From contig JBHELO010000092.1 of NCBI GenBank assembly GCA_046263055.1, forward strand, positions 1 through 41,277: a stretch of 41,277 bases of DNA. The letters are read 5' to 3'. Shown here in pieces: positions 16,706-25,363 of the stretch. The translations under genes and the position numbers were made by a program. The stretch's first letter is position 1; every line of letters starts with the position of its first letter. The notes beneath the pieces were generated by a model. It was not told the DNA's origin. It saw nothing but the letters and a program-made list of their open reading frames with translations, and did not search any database. The DNA comes from DATAQC01 sp046263055. GTDB lineage: Bacteria > Actinomycetota > Acidimicrobiia > Acidimicrobiales > AC-14.

Positions 16706-19426
16706 TCAGGCCCGGGGCGTGGTCCCCGCCTCCTCTTCCGACGATCCCACCGGCGACGCGTCGCCCGAAGGCCTCCGGGTCCTGTCTTTGGCGGCGGCGG
16801 CCCGGGCCAGGAGCACCAGCCCGATCAGCGCCAGCAGGGCGCTGATCACGATCACCGCCCACGGGACGCGGCCGCCGGGCGACGAGCTGCGGGCCACCAC
16901 GATGCGGTCCACCCGCGACCCCAGGCCGGCCTGGTCCAGGGTGCGCTCGGCGGCGGCGTCGTCGGCCCCGGCGTTGACCACGAGGATCCCGCCCACCCGG
17001 GCCACGTCGGCGGCCGCCACCGCCGCGTCCGCCGGGCGGTCCTGGTCGGCCAGGTACACCACGTTGGTGGGCAGCGCCCGGGCCTTTACCTCGTTGGTCA
17101 CCGCCACGGTGGTGGCGGCCACGTCAGGGCCGCCGAGGCGAGTGGCCGACGGCAGGCGGCCCACGACGCCGTCGCTAACCGATGCCGGGCCTCCCACGAC
17201 GTACGCCCCCTTGATGCCCATGGAGTTGAAGGCGTCGGCGGTTGCCGCCGGGATCCCGTCGCGGCTGACGTACAGCACCGGGTAGCGCTGCGAGGCGGCG
17301 AACGCCACCCCGGTGGCGGCGTCGGCGCTGTCCGGGTTCACCACCACGGCGGCGGTGAACGCCGGCACACCCTTGGCCTTGTCGGCGTCGGTGCGGACGT
17401 CGAGGGCACCGGCCACCGCCCGGCCCACCTCGGCCGAGTTGGCCCCGGACAGGCGGACGACGCTGGTCTGGGTGGCGGTGGAGGTCGGTGCCACCGTCGT
17501 GGTGGGGGCGGGCGCGACCGTCGTGGACGGCAGGCTCGACGGGCTGGCGGCCACGGTCGTCGGCGCCGCGGCGGTCGTCGGCGGTGCTGCAGTCGTGGGA
17601 GCGGCGGTGCTCGGCGGCGTGGTGTTCACGCCCGCCTTGGTGATCTGGGTGACCAGCGAGTCGGGGATGGACGACGTGGACCCCACCAGGAACACGCCGA
17701 CGGGGTGCAGGCGGCTGATCTCCTTCTTCTGGTCCTTGGTCAGACTGCCGCCGTTCGTCACCAGCAACGGCGAGTCGTTGGCCCGGGCCAGCACGGCGGC
17801 GGCCAGGGCGCCGGCGGCGTCGTTGCGGTTGACCACCACCAGCTTGGTGGTGAAGGTGGTGCCGATGCGCTCGGAGCCGCCCGGATAGGCCACTCGGGAG
17901 GCGGCCACCGAGAGGTTGGCGGGGCTGGCCTTGGGCAGCCGGGTGATGGTCGGCGGCTGGGACGACCCGAGCTGGAGGTCGGCCAACATGATGTCGTTGG
18001 TGTCGGTGTCGACGTTGCCGAACCGCGGGTCGCCCCAGGCGAACAGCGCCGAGTCGTTGCCCGCCGCCTCCGCCGGGCCGTACCACGTGTACGTGCCGAT
18101 GCGGCCGAGCAGGCCGTCGTCGAGGTTCATCGAGCGGTCGCTGATGCGCCGGTTGGCCGAGAAGGTGGCGCCCCCGTCGGTGGACGACGCGTAGTAGATG
18201 TCACCACTGCCCGCCGGCTTGGGCACGATGGGGCTGGGATAGGTAGCGCGGGTGTCCATCCACTCCACGTCCACCCGGCCGTTGGGGGCCACGAAGACCT
18301 GGGGGGTCAGCTGTCGCACGCCGTTGCCTTTGGGGTCGTCGTTGACCCGCAGCGGCGGTGACCAGGTGGCCCCGCCGTCGGTGGAGCGCTGCAGGATGAC
18401 ATCGAGGTCGCCGAAGTTGAAGCCGCTGTAGACCACGTAGAGCGCACCCGACTTGGCGTCCACCGCCATCCGCGGGTAGCCGCTGCTGCCGGCGGGCGAC
18501 GCCGCCGAGGTGGGAGCTGGGCCCACGTTGCCGATCGGCGTCCGCGTCCACGTCGTGCCGCCGTCGGTGGACTTGGCAACGACGATCGGGTGGGGGGCGT
18601 TGGCCGGGTCGTCCCGGTTGCGCCACGCCACGTACACCGCCCCGTCCGGCCCTACCACCGGCGGTGCGATCTCCCGCACCGCCTCACCCGGCGCCTGGGC
18701 CTCCACCGGGGGCGACCACGTGGCGCCGCTGTCATCGGAGCGGACCACCACCGTCCGGCGGTCGCCGGCCCCGCCCGAGGCACCCTGGCCGGCGGGGTTG
18801 TTGACATACCAGCCGACGGCGTACACCCGGTCGGCACCGGGCCGGGGCTGCACGGCAACGCCCGGGCGGATGATGAAGGGCCGGGAGTCGGGGGCGCCCG
18901 GGATGGCGACGGTCCCGGTCTGGAAGGTTCGGCCCCCGTCGGTGGAGTGGGAGACGATGACCGAGTCACCCTCACCGCCCACCACGTTGCTCTCCGGCCG
19001 CTGCTGGTCCCCCCGGTGGGACGCGAAGGTCGTGTACACGTTCTGCCCCGACCCGAACACCACGCTCTTGTTGAAGTGGGCGTAGCCGCCGGAGTCGAAC
19101 GTGCGGCACGGAGGTTGGGAGAAGTCCGGCGGCACCGTCAGATGGCCACCGGCCCAGGTCGTGCCGCCGTCGAAGCTGACGTGGAAGTCGCACTGGCCGG
19201 CCAGGAAGTCCTCGTCCACCATCACGATGTGGCGGGGGTCGGCGGGGTCGACGGCCATGCCCGGGATGTCGCGTCCCCGCAGGGGGTCGTTGCCGGTGTC
19301 CAGCCGGGTGTTGTCGACGACCCGGCCGGGGACCGGCGCGCCCGTGGCCGCACCGGGGCCGACGAGCAAGAGCATGGTCGTCGTCGTCACGAACGCCGCC
19401 GTCCACCGCCAAGCCGTGCCACGCAC
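16706..19426 (-). CDS. Secreted, membrane-anchored Asp-box (sialidase-like) protein with CWB2-like repeats
   Basis: The protein (906 residues) starts at GTG 19426, where AGGAGG lies 8 nt upstream, and the start gives a clean signal peptide ending ATGA/PVPG. The N-terminal half is a beta-propeller with six Asp boxes: SFDGGTTW, STDGGRTF, SDDSGATW, STDGGTTW, STDGGATW and STDGGATF. A region like the clostridial cell-wall-binding repeat 2 follows. It is split by a linker of about 55 residues made almost only of Thr, Ala, Pro and Ser, then resumes with GAYVVGGPASVSDGVV and ATRLGGPDVAATTVAV. VPWAVIVISALLALIGLVLL near the end is a membrane anchor with a charged cytoplasmic tail. Asp boxes alone do not prove sialidase activity. 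A surface binding or glycan-processing role is inferred. Confidence 0.9.
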   Translation of the reverse strand: MRGTAWRWTAAFVTTTTMLLLVGPGAATGAPVPGRVVDNTRLDTGNDPLRGRDIPGMAVDPADPRHIVMVDEDFLAGQCDFHVSFDGGTTWAGGHLTVPPDFSQPPCRTFDSGGYAHFNKSVVFGSGQNVYTTFASHRGDQQRPESNVVGGEGDSVIVSHSTDGGRTFQTGTVAIPGAPDSRPFIIRPGVAVQPRPGADRVYAVGWYVNNPAGQGASGGAGDRRTVVVRSDDSGATWSPPVEAQAPGEAVREIAPPVVGPDGAVYVAWRNRDDPANAPHPIVVAKSTDGGTTWTRTPIGNVGPAPTSAASPAGSSGYPRMAVDAKSGALYVVYSGFNFGDLDVILQRSTDGGATWSPPLRVNDDPKGNGVRQLTPQVFVAPNGRVDVEWMDTRATYPSPIVPKPAGSGDIYYASSTDGGATFSANRRISDRSMNLDDGLLGRIGTYTWYGPAEAAGNDSALFAWGDPRFGNVDTDTNDIMLADLQLGSSQPPTITRLPKASPANLSVAASRVAYPGGSERIGTTFTTKLVVVNRNDAAGALAAAVLARANDSPLLVTNGGSLTKDQKKEISRLHPVGVFLVGSTSSIPDSLVTQITKAGVNTTPPSTAAPTTAAPPTTAAAPTTVAASPSSLPSTTVAPAPTTTVAPTSTATQTSVVRLSGANSAEVGRAVAGALDVRTDADKAKGVPAFTAAVVVNPDSADAATGVAFAASQRYPVLYVSRDGIPAATADAFNSMGIKGAYVVGGPASVSDGVVGRLPSATRLGGPDVAATTVAVTNEVKARALPTNVVYLADQDRPADAAVAAADVARVGGILVVNAGADDAAAERTLDQAGLGSRVDRIVVARSSSPGGRVPWAVIVISALLALIGLVLLARAAAAKDRTRRPSGDASPVGSSEEEAGTTPRA

Positions 19427-19612
19427 GGGCGCCACCTCCTCGTGGGCAGCCGACCGGGAGCCGGGTGGCCGCAAGCCGCATTCCTACCCGGGCGGCCGCC
19501 GGTCCGCACTGTATGCCGGCGACACCTAGCCGGGATGGGCCCGCGTCCTCGGGTGTAGCGGCGGCCTTGGGCCGGGTAGGGCGGCCACACGGGCGAGCGG
19601 AGAAGGGACCGG

Positions 19613-20623
19613 ATGAAGCGGCACGGAGCGGACGGGCAACAGGTGGTGGTGGTCACCGGGGCGTCGGCGGGCGTCGGGCGGGCGACGGCCGTGCGGTTCG
19701 CCGCCAGGGGCGCCTCGGTGGCCCTCCTGGCCCGGGGCACCGACGGCCTGGAGGCAGCGGCCAAGGAGGTGGAGGCGGCCGGCGGGCGCGCCCTGGCGGT
19801 GGCCACGGACGTGGCCGACGCCGCCGCCGTGGAGGCGGCCGCCGACCGCGTTGAGTCCGAGCTGGGGCCCATGGACGTGTGGGTCAACGTGGCCATGACC
19901 ACGGTGTTCGCTCCCATCTGGGAGGTGACCGCCGACGAGCTGCGGCGCGCCACCGAGGTGACCTACTTCGGGCAGGTCCACGGCACCATGGCCGCCCTCA
20001 AGCGCATGCGACCGCGTGGCCGGGGCGTGGTGGTCAACGTGGGGTCGGCCCTGGCCTACCGGGCCATCCCCCTCCAGTCGGCGTACTGCGGGGCCAAGTT
20101 CGCAGTGCGGGGCTTCACCGACGCGGTGCGCACCGAGCTGATCCACGAGGGCAGCAAGGTGCGGATCACCAGCGTCCACCTGCCGGCCCTGAACACCCCG
20201 CAGTTCGGGTGGTGCCTCAACCGCCTGCCCCGTCACCCCCAGCCGGTGCCACCCATCTACCAGCCCGAGGTGGCGGCCGAGGGCATCGTGTTCGCCGCCT
20301 CCCACCGCCGGCGGGAGGTGTGGGTGGGCGCCACCACGGTGGCCACCATCCTCGCCACCAGGGTCGCCCCCGCGCTCCTCGACCGCTACCTGGCCCGGAC
20401 CGGCTTCGACGGCCAGCAGACCGACCAGGCGGCCGACCCCGACCGGCCGGTGAACCTGTGGGAGCCGCTGGGCGGCGACCACGGGGCCCACGGCATCTTC
20501 GACGACCGGGCCCACGCCCGGAGCCCCCAGCTGTGGGCCACCCGCCACCGCCGGTCGGTGGTGGCCGTCACCGCCGCCGCCCTCGCCGCCGGCGCCGCCT
20601 GGCGGGCTCGGGCCACCGACTGA
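19613..20623 (+). CDS. Short-chain dehydrogenase/reductase with C-terminal extension
   Basis: The 336-residue protein has the NAD(P)-binding TGASAGVGRA at residues 15-24 and the catalytic serine and tyrosine-lysine in NVGSALAYR and SAYCGAKFA. The usual NAG motif reads NVA (VWVNVAMTT). It is about 80 residues longer than a classical SDR. The extra C-terminus includes DRYLARTGFDGQQTDQ and a late hydrophobic patch (SVVAVTAAALAAGAAW) that may touch the membrane. The ATG has AGAAGGGA just upstream. It is a single gene divergent from the secreted protein gene and convergent with the DoxX gene. Confidence 0.92.
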   Translation: MKRHGADGQQVVVVTGASAGVGRATAVRFAARGASVALLARGTDGLEAAAKEVEAAGGRALAVATDVADAAAVEAAADRVESELGPMDVWVNVAMTTVFAPIWEVTADELRRATEVTYFGQVHGTMAALKRMRPRGRGVVVNVGSALAYRAIPLQSAYCGAKFAVRGFTDAVRTELIHEGSKVRITSVHLPALNTPQFGWCLNRLPRHPQPVPPIYQPEVAAEGIVFAASHRRREVWVGATTVATILATRVAPALLDRYLARTGFDGQQTDQAADPDRPVNLWEPLGGDHGAHGIFDDRAHARSPQLWATRHRRSVVAVTAAALAAGAAWRARATD

Positions 20624-20631
20624 CGCCGCCC

Positions 20632-21114
20632 CTAGCCGACGGGGAGGGCGTCGATGGCCGCGCTCGACACCTCCTGGAGGCGCCGGGCGGCGCGGCGGGC
20701 CCGCCAGCCGATGGACGGGGCGCCGCCGGTGTCCACCACCGCCAGCAGGAGGCCACCCAGCAAACCCAGGTTCTTCAGGAAGTGGATGCGCTGGGTGGCC
20801 TTGGACATTTCCTCGTCCTCCTCCCAGAACCGATGCCCGGCATAGGTGGTGGGCACCAGTGAACCGGCCAGCACGGCGGCCGAGAGGCGGGGGAAGCGAC
20901 CGATGGCCAGCAGCACGCCGGCCGCCACCTGGACGCCGGCGTTGATCTTCACCAGCTGTTCGGTGTCGTCCGGGATGGGCAGGGCCGAGGCCAGCTTGGG
21001 CGTCACCGACTCGGCCATCTGCACCCGGGGCTCCGGGTTGCGGAGGGTGTCGGCCCCCCCGACGACGAACACGGAGGCCAGCATGGGTCGGGCGAGGCGG
21101 CGCAGGATGGTCAT
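20632..21114 (-). CDS. DoxX family membrane protein
   Basis: The 160-residue protein has the DoxX four-helix layout. An N-terminal helix (RPMLASVFVVGGADTLRNP) is followed by LVKINAGVQVAAGVLLAIGR, LSAAVLAGSLVPTTYAGHRF, and LKNLGLLGGLLLAVVDT. Family members are linked to oxidative-stress complexes or act as small quinone-pathway membrane proteins; the role here is unknown. A TAAGTT element 8 nt before the ATG suggests a leaderless mRNA. The gene converges with the SDR gene with only 8 nt between the stops. Confidence 0.9.
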   Translation of the reverse strand: MTILRRLARPMLASVFVVGGADTLRNPEPRVQMAESVTPKLASALPIPDDTEQLVKINAGVQVAAGVLLAIGRFPRLSAAVLAGSLVPTTYAGHRFWEEDEEMSKATQRIHFLKNLGLLGGLLLAVVDTGGAPSIGWRARRAARRLQEVSSAAIDALPVG

Positions 21115-21122
21115 CGGCGCCC

Positions 21123-21128
21123 AACTTA
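21123..21128 (-). promoter_or_regulatory. Putative leaderless promoter of the DoxX gene
   Basis: TAAGTT on the minus strand ends 8 nt before the ATG at 21114. No Shine-Dalgarno sequence is present and no good -35 is visible. Confidence 0.42.
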
Positions 21129-21139
21129 CCCGCGCCGCG

Positions 21140-21667
21140 CTAGGAGGCGCAGTCCTCGACCCAGGCCAGGGCCGGTCCCACCAGTTCGTCCACCGGGCGG
21201 GTGGTGGCCAGGGTGAGGTAGGCGCCGGCGGGCTCCTCCATCTCGGCCGCCACCCGGCGCACCAGGTCGGCGTCGCGGTTGGCCGCCGGGTGGCTGCCCC
21301 GGGCGGCGTCGGCCTCGCAGCGCTCGATGGCCACCGCCACTGGCACGTCACACACGATGACCGCCGCGAAGGCATCGCTCTCTGCGGCCACCGCCTCGGC
21401 CGCCGCCACCTCCGTGCGCCGGGAGAAGGTGAGCCCGTCGAACACCACCGTGCGACCCCGTCCCAGGTGGTAGCGGGCCGCCTCCAGGATGGCCGAGAAG
21501 GTCACGTTGCGCTCGGCCGCCGTGTAGTCGCAAGGGGCGAACAGGGCGTCGCGCACGGCGTCCTTGTCGATCACCCGGGTGCCGGGCAGGCGGGCGGCCA
21601 GCGCCCGGGCCAGCGTGCTCTTGCCCGCACCCGGCAACCCGGCCAACACCACGACACCCGGGCGCAC
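21140..21667 (-). CDS. P-loop kinase-like ATPase (AAA_33/gluconokinase-like)
   Basis: The 175-residue protein opens with a Walker A motif, GLPGAGKST (residues 10-18), then VIDKDAVRDALF, a lid-type region, and DVPVAVAIERCEADAARG followed by conserved arginines. This is the layout of small nucleoside or sugar kinases and zeta-like P-loop proteins. It probably phosphorylates a small molecule with ATP; the substrate is unknown. The GTG at 21667 is chosen because a TAGGTT element lies 7 nt upstream, consistent with a leaderless start. It is divergent from the alpha/beta hydrolase with 54 nt between the start codons. Confidence 0.85.
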   Translation of the reverse strand: MRPGVVVLAGLPGAGKSTLARALAARLPGTRVIDKDAVRDALFAPCDYTAAERNVTFSAILEAARYHLGRGRTVVFDGLTFSRRTEVAAAEAVAAESDAFAAVIVCDVPVAVAIERCEADAARGSHPAANRDADLVRRVAAEMEEPAGAYLTLATTRPVDELVGPALAWVEDCAS

Positions 21668-21674
21668 GGCGTCC

Positions 21675-21680
21675 AACCTA
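21675..21680 (-). promoter_or_regulatory. Putative leaderless promoter of the P-loop kinase gene
   Basis: TAGGTT on the minus strand ends 7 nt before the GTG at 21667. It lies 29 nt from the opposite-facing TAGGAT of the hydrolase gene, so the two promoters are back to back. Confidence 0.45.
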
Positions 21681-21709
21681 GGGCGGCCGGCTGCCCCACC
21701 GGCGCTCCG

Positions 21710-21715
21710 TAGGAT
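21710..21715 (+). promoter_or_regulatory. Putative leaderless promoter of the alpha/beta hydrolase gene
   Basis: CCGTAGGAT ends 6 nt before the GTG at 21722, with no Shine-Dalgarno sequence. The same CCGTAGGAT 9-mer precedes the lipoprotein gene at 24189. Confidence 0.5.
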
Positions 21716-21721
21716 GCCGCC

Positions 21722-22522
21722 GTGCCCCTCACCACTGTGGCCGGGACCCCCGTCCACTTCCTCGACGCCGGCGGCGGCGACCCCCCGGTCGTCCTCCTCC
21801 ACGCCTTCCCGTTGCCGGCCGCCATGTGGGGCGACCAGGTGGAGGCCCTGGCCCGCCACCGGCGGGTCGTCGCCCCCGACCTCCCGGGCTTCGGGTCCAC
21901 GCCTGCGCCGGCCGAGCCCCGGGCCGCCACCATCGACGACCTGGCCGCCGTGGTGGCCGGCCTGGTCGACCACCTGGGTATCGGGCCGGTGGTCGTGGGC
22001 GGGCTGTCCATGGGCGGCTACGTGGCCTTCGCCCTGCTGCGCCGGCGGCCCGACCTGGTGGCCGGGCTGGTGCTGGCCGACACCCGGGCGGGGGCCGATA
22101 CCGCCGAGGTGGCCGAACGGCGCACCGCCCAGCAGGCCCAGGCGGAGGCGGAGGGGGCGGCGGCGGTGACGGAGCCCATGCTGGGCACGTTGCTGTCCGA
22201 GGAGACGCGCGCCGAGCGCCCGGCGGTCGTGGAGCGGGCTCGCTCGCTCATGGCCGCCAACCGGCCGGATGGCATCGTCGCCGCCCTCGAGGCCATGAAG
22301 GGCAGGCCCGACGCCACCGGGGAGCTGGCCGCCCTGGACCTGCCGACCCTGGTGGTGGTGGGCGAGCACGACGGCCCGTCGCCGCCGTCGGAGGCCGAGG
22401 CCATGGCCACCGCCATCCCCGGCGCGCGCCTGGAGGTGATCCCGGGCGCCGGCCACCTGTCCAACCTGGAGCGGCCCGAGCTGTTCACCGCCGCCCTCGA
22501 GACCTTCCTCGTCCGCCTCTGA
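21722..22522 (+). CDS. Alpha/beta hydrolase (3-oxoadipate enol-lactonase-like)
   Basis: The 266-residue protein has the classical triad. The oxyanion-hole loop is VVLLHAFPLPAAMW. The nucleophile elbow GLSMGGY has S96. The acid is in VVGEHDG and the base in GAGHLSNLE. Length and motif spacing are like PcaD and related esterases and lactonases. The substrate is not predictable. It starts at GTG with a leaderless-type promoter. The acyl-CoA dehydrogenase gene follows within about 11 nt, so the two are likely co-transcribed. Confidence 0.92.
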   Translation: MPLTTVAGTPVHFLDAGGGDPPVVLLHAFPLPAAMWGDQVEALARHRRVVAPDLPGFGSTPAPAEPRAATIDDLAAVVAGLVDHLGIGPVVVGGLSMGGYVAFALLRRRPDLVAGLVLADTRAGADTAEVAERRTAQQAQAEAEGAAAVTEPMLGTLLSEETRAERPAVVERARSLMAANRPDGIVAALEAMKGRPDATGELAALDLPTLVVVGEHDGPSPPSEAEAMATAIPGARLEVIPGAGHLSNLERPELFTAALETFLVRL

Positions 22523-22533
22523 GGGTGGACGGC

Positions 22534-23724
22534 GTGGCTCCCACCCCCGGCGACGACGAGCGGCGGGTGGTGGCCGAGCGGGTGGCCGCCCTTCTCGCTG
22601 CCTCCCCGCCGGCCACCACCGCGCCTCGAGACTTCTGGGCCGCCCGCTTCGACGCCGGGCTGGCATGGGTGGGCTTCCCGATCGGGGCGGGCGGCCTGGG
22701 CGTGGCGCCGGGCCTCTCGGTGGTGGTGGACGACCTCCTCGACCGGGCCGGGGCCCCTGCCAACTGGTCGCGCAACCCCGTTGGCCTGGGAGCGGCGGCC
22801 GCCGCCCTGTCCGTGTACGGCACCGAGGCGCAGCTCCGGCGCTGGCTGCGGCCACTGTTCGCCTGCGACGAGGTCTGGTGCCAGCTGTACAGCGAGCCCG
22901 ACGCCGGCTCCGACCTCGCCGCCCTGGCCACCACCGCTGTGCCCGTCGGCGACGGGCGGGCATGGGCCGTGACCGGGCACAAGGCGTACAGCACCCTGGC
23001 CCACGTCGCCCGGTGGGGGCTGCTCCTGGCCCGCACCGGGGCGGGCGACGGCCGGCACCGGGGCATCACCTGCTTCGCCCTGGACATGGCGGCGCCGGGC
23101 GTGGAGGTCCGCCCCCTCCGCCAGGCCGACGGCGACGCCGAGTTCGGCCTGGTCGACCTCTGTGGTGCCGAGGTACCCGACGACCACCGCATCGGCCCGG
23201 TGGGCGAGGGCTGGTCGGTGGCCGTCACGACCCTCCTCCACGAGCGCCTGGCCCTGTCGGGCCCGGCGCGGGCCCGGGGCGGCGGCCCCATCGCCGAGGC
23301 CCTGCGCCTCTGGGAGAGCCGTCACGGCCCGGGCGACGCCGGAGACCCGGTGCTGCGGGACCGCCTGGCCGGCGCATGGATCGATGCCGAGGTGGCCCGG
23401 CTGCTGGTGGCCCGGGCCCGGGCCGCGGTCTCGGCGGGCACACCGGGCTCCGAAGGGGCGGTGGCCAAGCTGGCCACCGCCGAGGTCGACCAGCGGGTGT
23501 GGGAGTTGTGCGTGGACCTGCTGGGCCCCGAGGGCGCCCTGTACGACTCCTGGGAACCCCACCTGCCGGCGGGCGCCGGGGAGAGCCGGCGCGACCCTCG
23601 GAGGGCGTGGCTGCGGTCGCGGGCGCTCACCATCCAGGGCGGGACGTCGGAGATCGTGCGCACCATGCTGGCCGAGCGGGTGCTGGGCCTCCCCCGGGAC
23701 CACGGCCGGCCCCGGGGGGCCTGA
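22534..23724 (+). CDS. Acyl-CoA dehydrogenase family protein
   Basis: The protein (396 residues from GTG 22534) shows the flavin-enzyme signatures WCQLYSEPDAGSDLAALATT in the middle domain and a C-terminal helical domain ending ALTIQGGTSEIVRTMLAERV, with Gln-Gly-Gly-Thr at the FAD contact. It should oxidise an acyl-CoA thioester to the enoyl-CoA. The GTG at 22534 has GAGGG 8 nt upstream; a GTG at 22525 is an alternative adding three residues. The N-terminal helical domain is shorter than in classical fatty-acid enzymes, as in many actinobacterial FadE paralogues. The chain-length preference cannot be read. Confidence 0.9.
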   Translation: MAPTPGDDERRVVAERVAALLAASPPATTAPRDFWAARFDAGLAWVGFPIGAGGLGVAPGLSVVVDDLLDRAGAPANWSRNPVGLGAAAAALSVYGTEAQLRRWLRPLFACDEVWCQLYSEPDAGSDLAALATTAVPVGDGRAWAVTGHKAYSTLAHVARWGLLLARTGAGDGRHRGITCFALDMAAPGVEVRPLRQADGDAEFGLVDLCGAEVPDDHRIGPVGEGWSVAVTTLLHERLALSGPARARGGGPIAEALRLWESRHGPGDAGDPVLRDRLAGAWIDAEVARLLVARARAAVSAGTPGSEGAVAKLATAEVDQRVWELCVDLLGPEGALYDSWEPHLPAGAGESRRDPRRAWLRSRALTIQGGTSEIVRTMLAERVLGLPRDHGRPRGA

Positions 23725-23748
23725 GCCCCGCACCGGGGGCAGCTCACA

Positions 23749-24189
23749 TCACGTCCGCAGAAGGCTCTTCAGGTAGGACATGTCGTCGCCCGGGACGGCG
23801 GTGGTGGCGGGGACGGGCAGCACCAACACGTTGCCCGCCACCGCCCCGTGGAACCCCCTGGTTCGAGCGGCGGCGGCGTCGTGCTCACGGGCGGCGGCGG
23901 CCGGCGTCTCGAGGAACTGGAGGTCGATGCGCCGACCGTCGGGGGCGGTGGTCTGGAGGTAGTCCACCTGGCGGACGCCGGCCAGGGTGTCGGGCATGCC
24001 CGGCGCCCGCTCGGCGGCGAAGCCGCCGCCGAGCAGCGATGGCAGCGAGCGCCCGGCGTCATAGGTCCGAGGCGACCCGCCGCCGCACCCGGCGGCGACC
24101 AGAGCGACGGTGAGGGCCAGGGCCACGGCGGCCGCCGGGGCGGCGCTCGCCGGCCACCGCCGGCCTGGTCCGACGGCCACCCGCCCCAT
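23749..24189 (-). CDS. Putative lipoprotein, function unknown
   Basis: The 146-residue protein has a positively charged start, a hydrophobic segment (AAVALALTVALV) and a lipobox, VAAGC, near residue 35. It should therefore be lipidated and held on the outer face of the membrane. The mature part contains PGMPDTLAGVRQVDYLQTTA and RRIDLQFLETPAAAAREHDA, with no domain I recognise. A TAGGAT element 8 nt before the ATG suggests a leaderless mRNA. It is divergent from the endonuclease/exonuclease/phosphatase gene and convergent with the acyl-CoA dehydrogenase gene. Confidence 0.85.
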   Translation of the reverse strand: MGRVAVGPGRRWPASAAPAAAVALALTVALVAAGCGGGSPRTYDAGRSLPSLLGGGFAAERAPGMPDTLAGVRQVDYLQTTAPDGRRIDLQFLETPAAAAREHDAAAARTRGFHGAVAGNVLVLPVPATTAVPGDDMSYLKSLLRT

Positions 24190-24197
24190 GGCCGGCG

Positions 24198-24203
24198 ATC
24201 CTA
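24198..24203 (-). promoter_or_regulatory. Putative leaderless promoter of the lipoprotein gene
   Basis: CCGTAGGAT on the minus strand ends 8 nt before the ATG at 24189, repeating the 9-mer found before the hydrolase gene at 21722. Confidence 0.48.
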
Positions 24204-24283
24204 CGGTCCACGCCGAAGCTCCCGGCGCAGGAAGCTTCGGTCCTGACGCTCCGGGCGCGCCCAGCGCCGCCGGCGGTCGCCGG

Positions 24284-24289
24284 TAGCGT
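24284..24289 (+). promoter_or_regulatory. Putative leaderless promoter of the EEP-family gene
   Basis: GGTAGCGTC ends about 8 nt before the GTG at 24298. The same 9-mer precedes nrdR on the other strand. Confidence 0.48.
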
Positions 24290-24297
24290 CACCCGCC

Positions 24298-25326
24298 GTG
24301 CCCCGTTCCCGCTCCTCCCGCCGATGGTCGCGGCTGCTGACCGCCGGTGGGTGGGCGATGGTGGCGCCGTCGGCGGTGGTGGCCTGCGGCCGCCTCGTGC
24401 GCCACCAGCGCCACGGCAGCGTGCTCATGCTGGAGGCCGTGGGGCCGCTGTGGGCGCTGCCGACCCTGGCCGCGGTCGGCATCGGCGCCGTGGCCCGGCG
24501 ACCGGCCCTGGCCGGGGTGGCGACCGCCCTGGCCGGGCTGCACGGGGCGTGGCTGGCCCCCGACCTCCGCCGGGGGCCTCTGGCGGCGGCGGTCGGCGGC
24601 AACGCCAGCAACAGCAACGGCGGCAGCAGGAGCGGCGGCGGCCGGGAGCGGGCCCGGTTCCGCCTCTTCTCCCACAACGTGCTGTTCATCAACACCGACA
24701 TGGCCGGCATCGCCGCCGAGATCGCCGCCACCGACCCCGACGTGGTGGCCCTCCAGGAGGTGTCGCTCCCCAACCTGGCCGCCCTGGAGCGGGCGGGCAC
24801 CGTCGAGCGCTACCCCCACCGCTGGCTCGATCCCCGCACCGACGCCCTGGGCACGGTGATCCTGTCCCGCCTCCCGCTGGAGGGCGCCGAGCGTTGGCGG
24901 TGCGCCGGCCTGCTCATGGCCCGCGCCACCCTGGTGGTGGGCCACCGCCGGGTCCGCCTCTACGACGTGCACACCCGGGCGCCCTTCGGGCCCGGGGCGG
25001 CCGCCCATTGGGAGGAGCAGCTGGGCGTGCTGGCGGGGCTGGCTCGCGAGGAGGACGGGCCGCTGGTCCTGGCCGGTGACTACAACGCCAGCAGCGGCCA
25101 CCGGGCCTTCCGTGACCTCCTGGCCGCCGGCCTGGTCGACGCCCACGTGGCCGCCGGGCGGTGGTGGGCGACGACGTGGCCCCGCGACCTGCCCCACGTG
25201 CCGTCGCTGGCCCTCATCGACCACGTGCTCGTCAACCGTCACCTGGCGGTGGCGGGCGTGGCCGAGGGCGAGGGCAGGGGCAGCGACCACCGGCCCGTCA
25301 TCGCCGACCTGCTCCTCGTCGACTGA
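24298..25326 (+). CDS. Membrane-anchored endonuclease/exonuclease/phosphatase family protein
   Basis: The 342-residue protein has two or three hydrophobic segments in its first 90 residues, then a Ser/Asn/Gly-rich linker, then a full EEP domain. Catalytic motifs are FSHNVLF (Asn), ALQEVS (Glu, residue 154), YDVHTRAP, AGDYNAS (Asp and Asn), and GSDHRPV (Asp-His). The family cleaves phosphodiesters in nucleic acids or phospholipids, or acts as a phosphatase. The membrane anchor places the catalytic domain at the envelope. The GTG start goes with the leaderless-type element at 24284. Confidence 0.9.
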   Translation: MPRSRSSRRWSRLLTAGGWAMVAPSAVVACGRLVRHQRHGSVLMLEAVGPLWALPTLAAVGIGAVARRPALAGVATALAGLHGAWLAPDLRRGPLAAAVGGNASNSNGGSRSGGGRERARFRLFSHNVLFINTDMAGIAAEIAATDPDVVALQEVSLPNLAALERAGTVERYPHRWLDPRTDALGTVILSRLPLEGAERWRCAGLLMARATLVVGHRRVRLYDVHTRAPFGPGAAAHWEEQLGVLAGLAREEDGPLVLAGDYNASSGHRAFRDLLAAGLVDAHVAAGRWWATTWPRDLPHVPSLALIDHVLVNRHLAVAGVAEGEGRGSDHRPVIADLLLVD

Positions 25327-25351
25327 CGCCCCGGCCACCCGGGCCTGCCCC

Positions 25352-25357
25352 TAGCCT
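25352..25357 (+). promoter_or_regulatory. Putative leaderless promoter of the Rieske oxygenase gene
   Basis: TAGCCT ends 6 nt before the GTG at 25364. It lies in the 37-nt gap after the EEP-family gene, and no Shine-Dalgarno sequence precedes the GTG. Confidence 0.42.
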
Positions 25358-25363
25358 CCGGTC

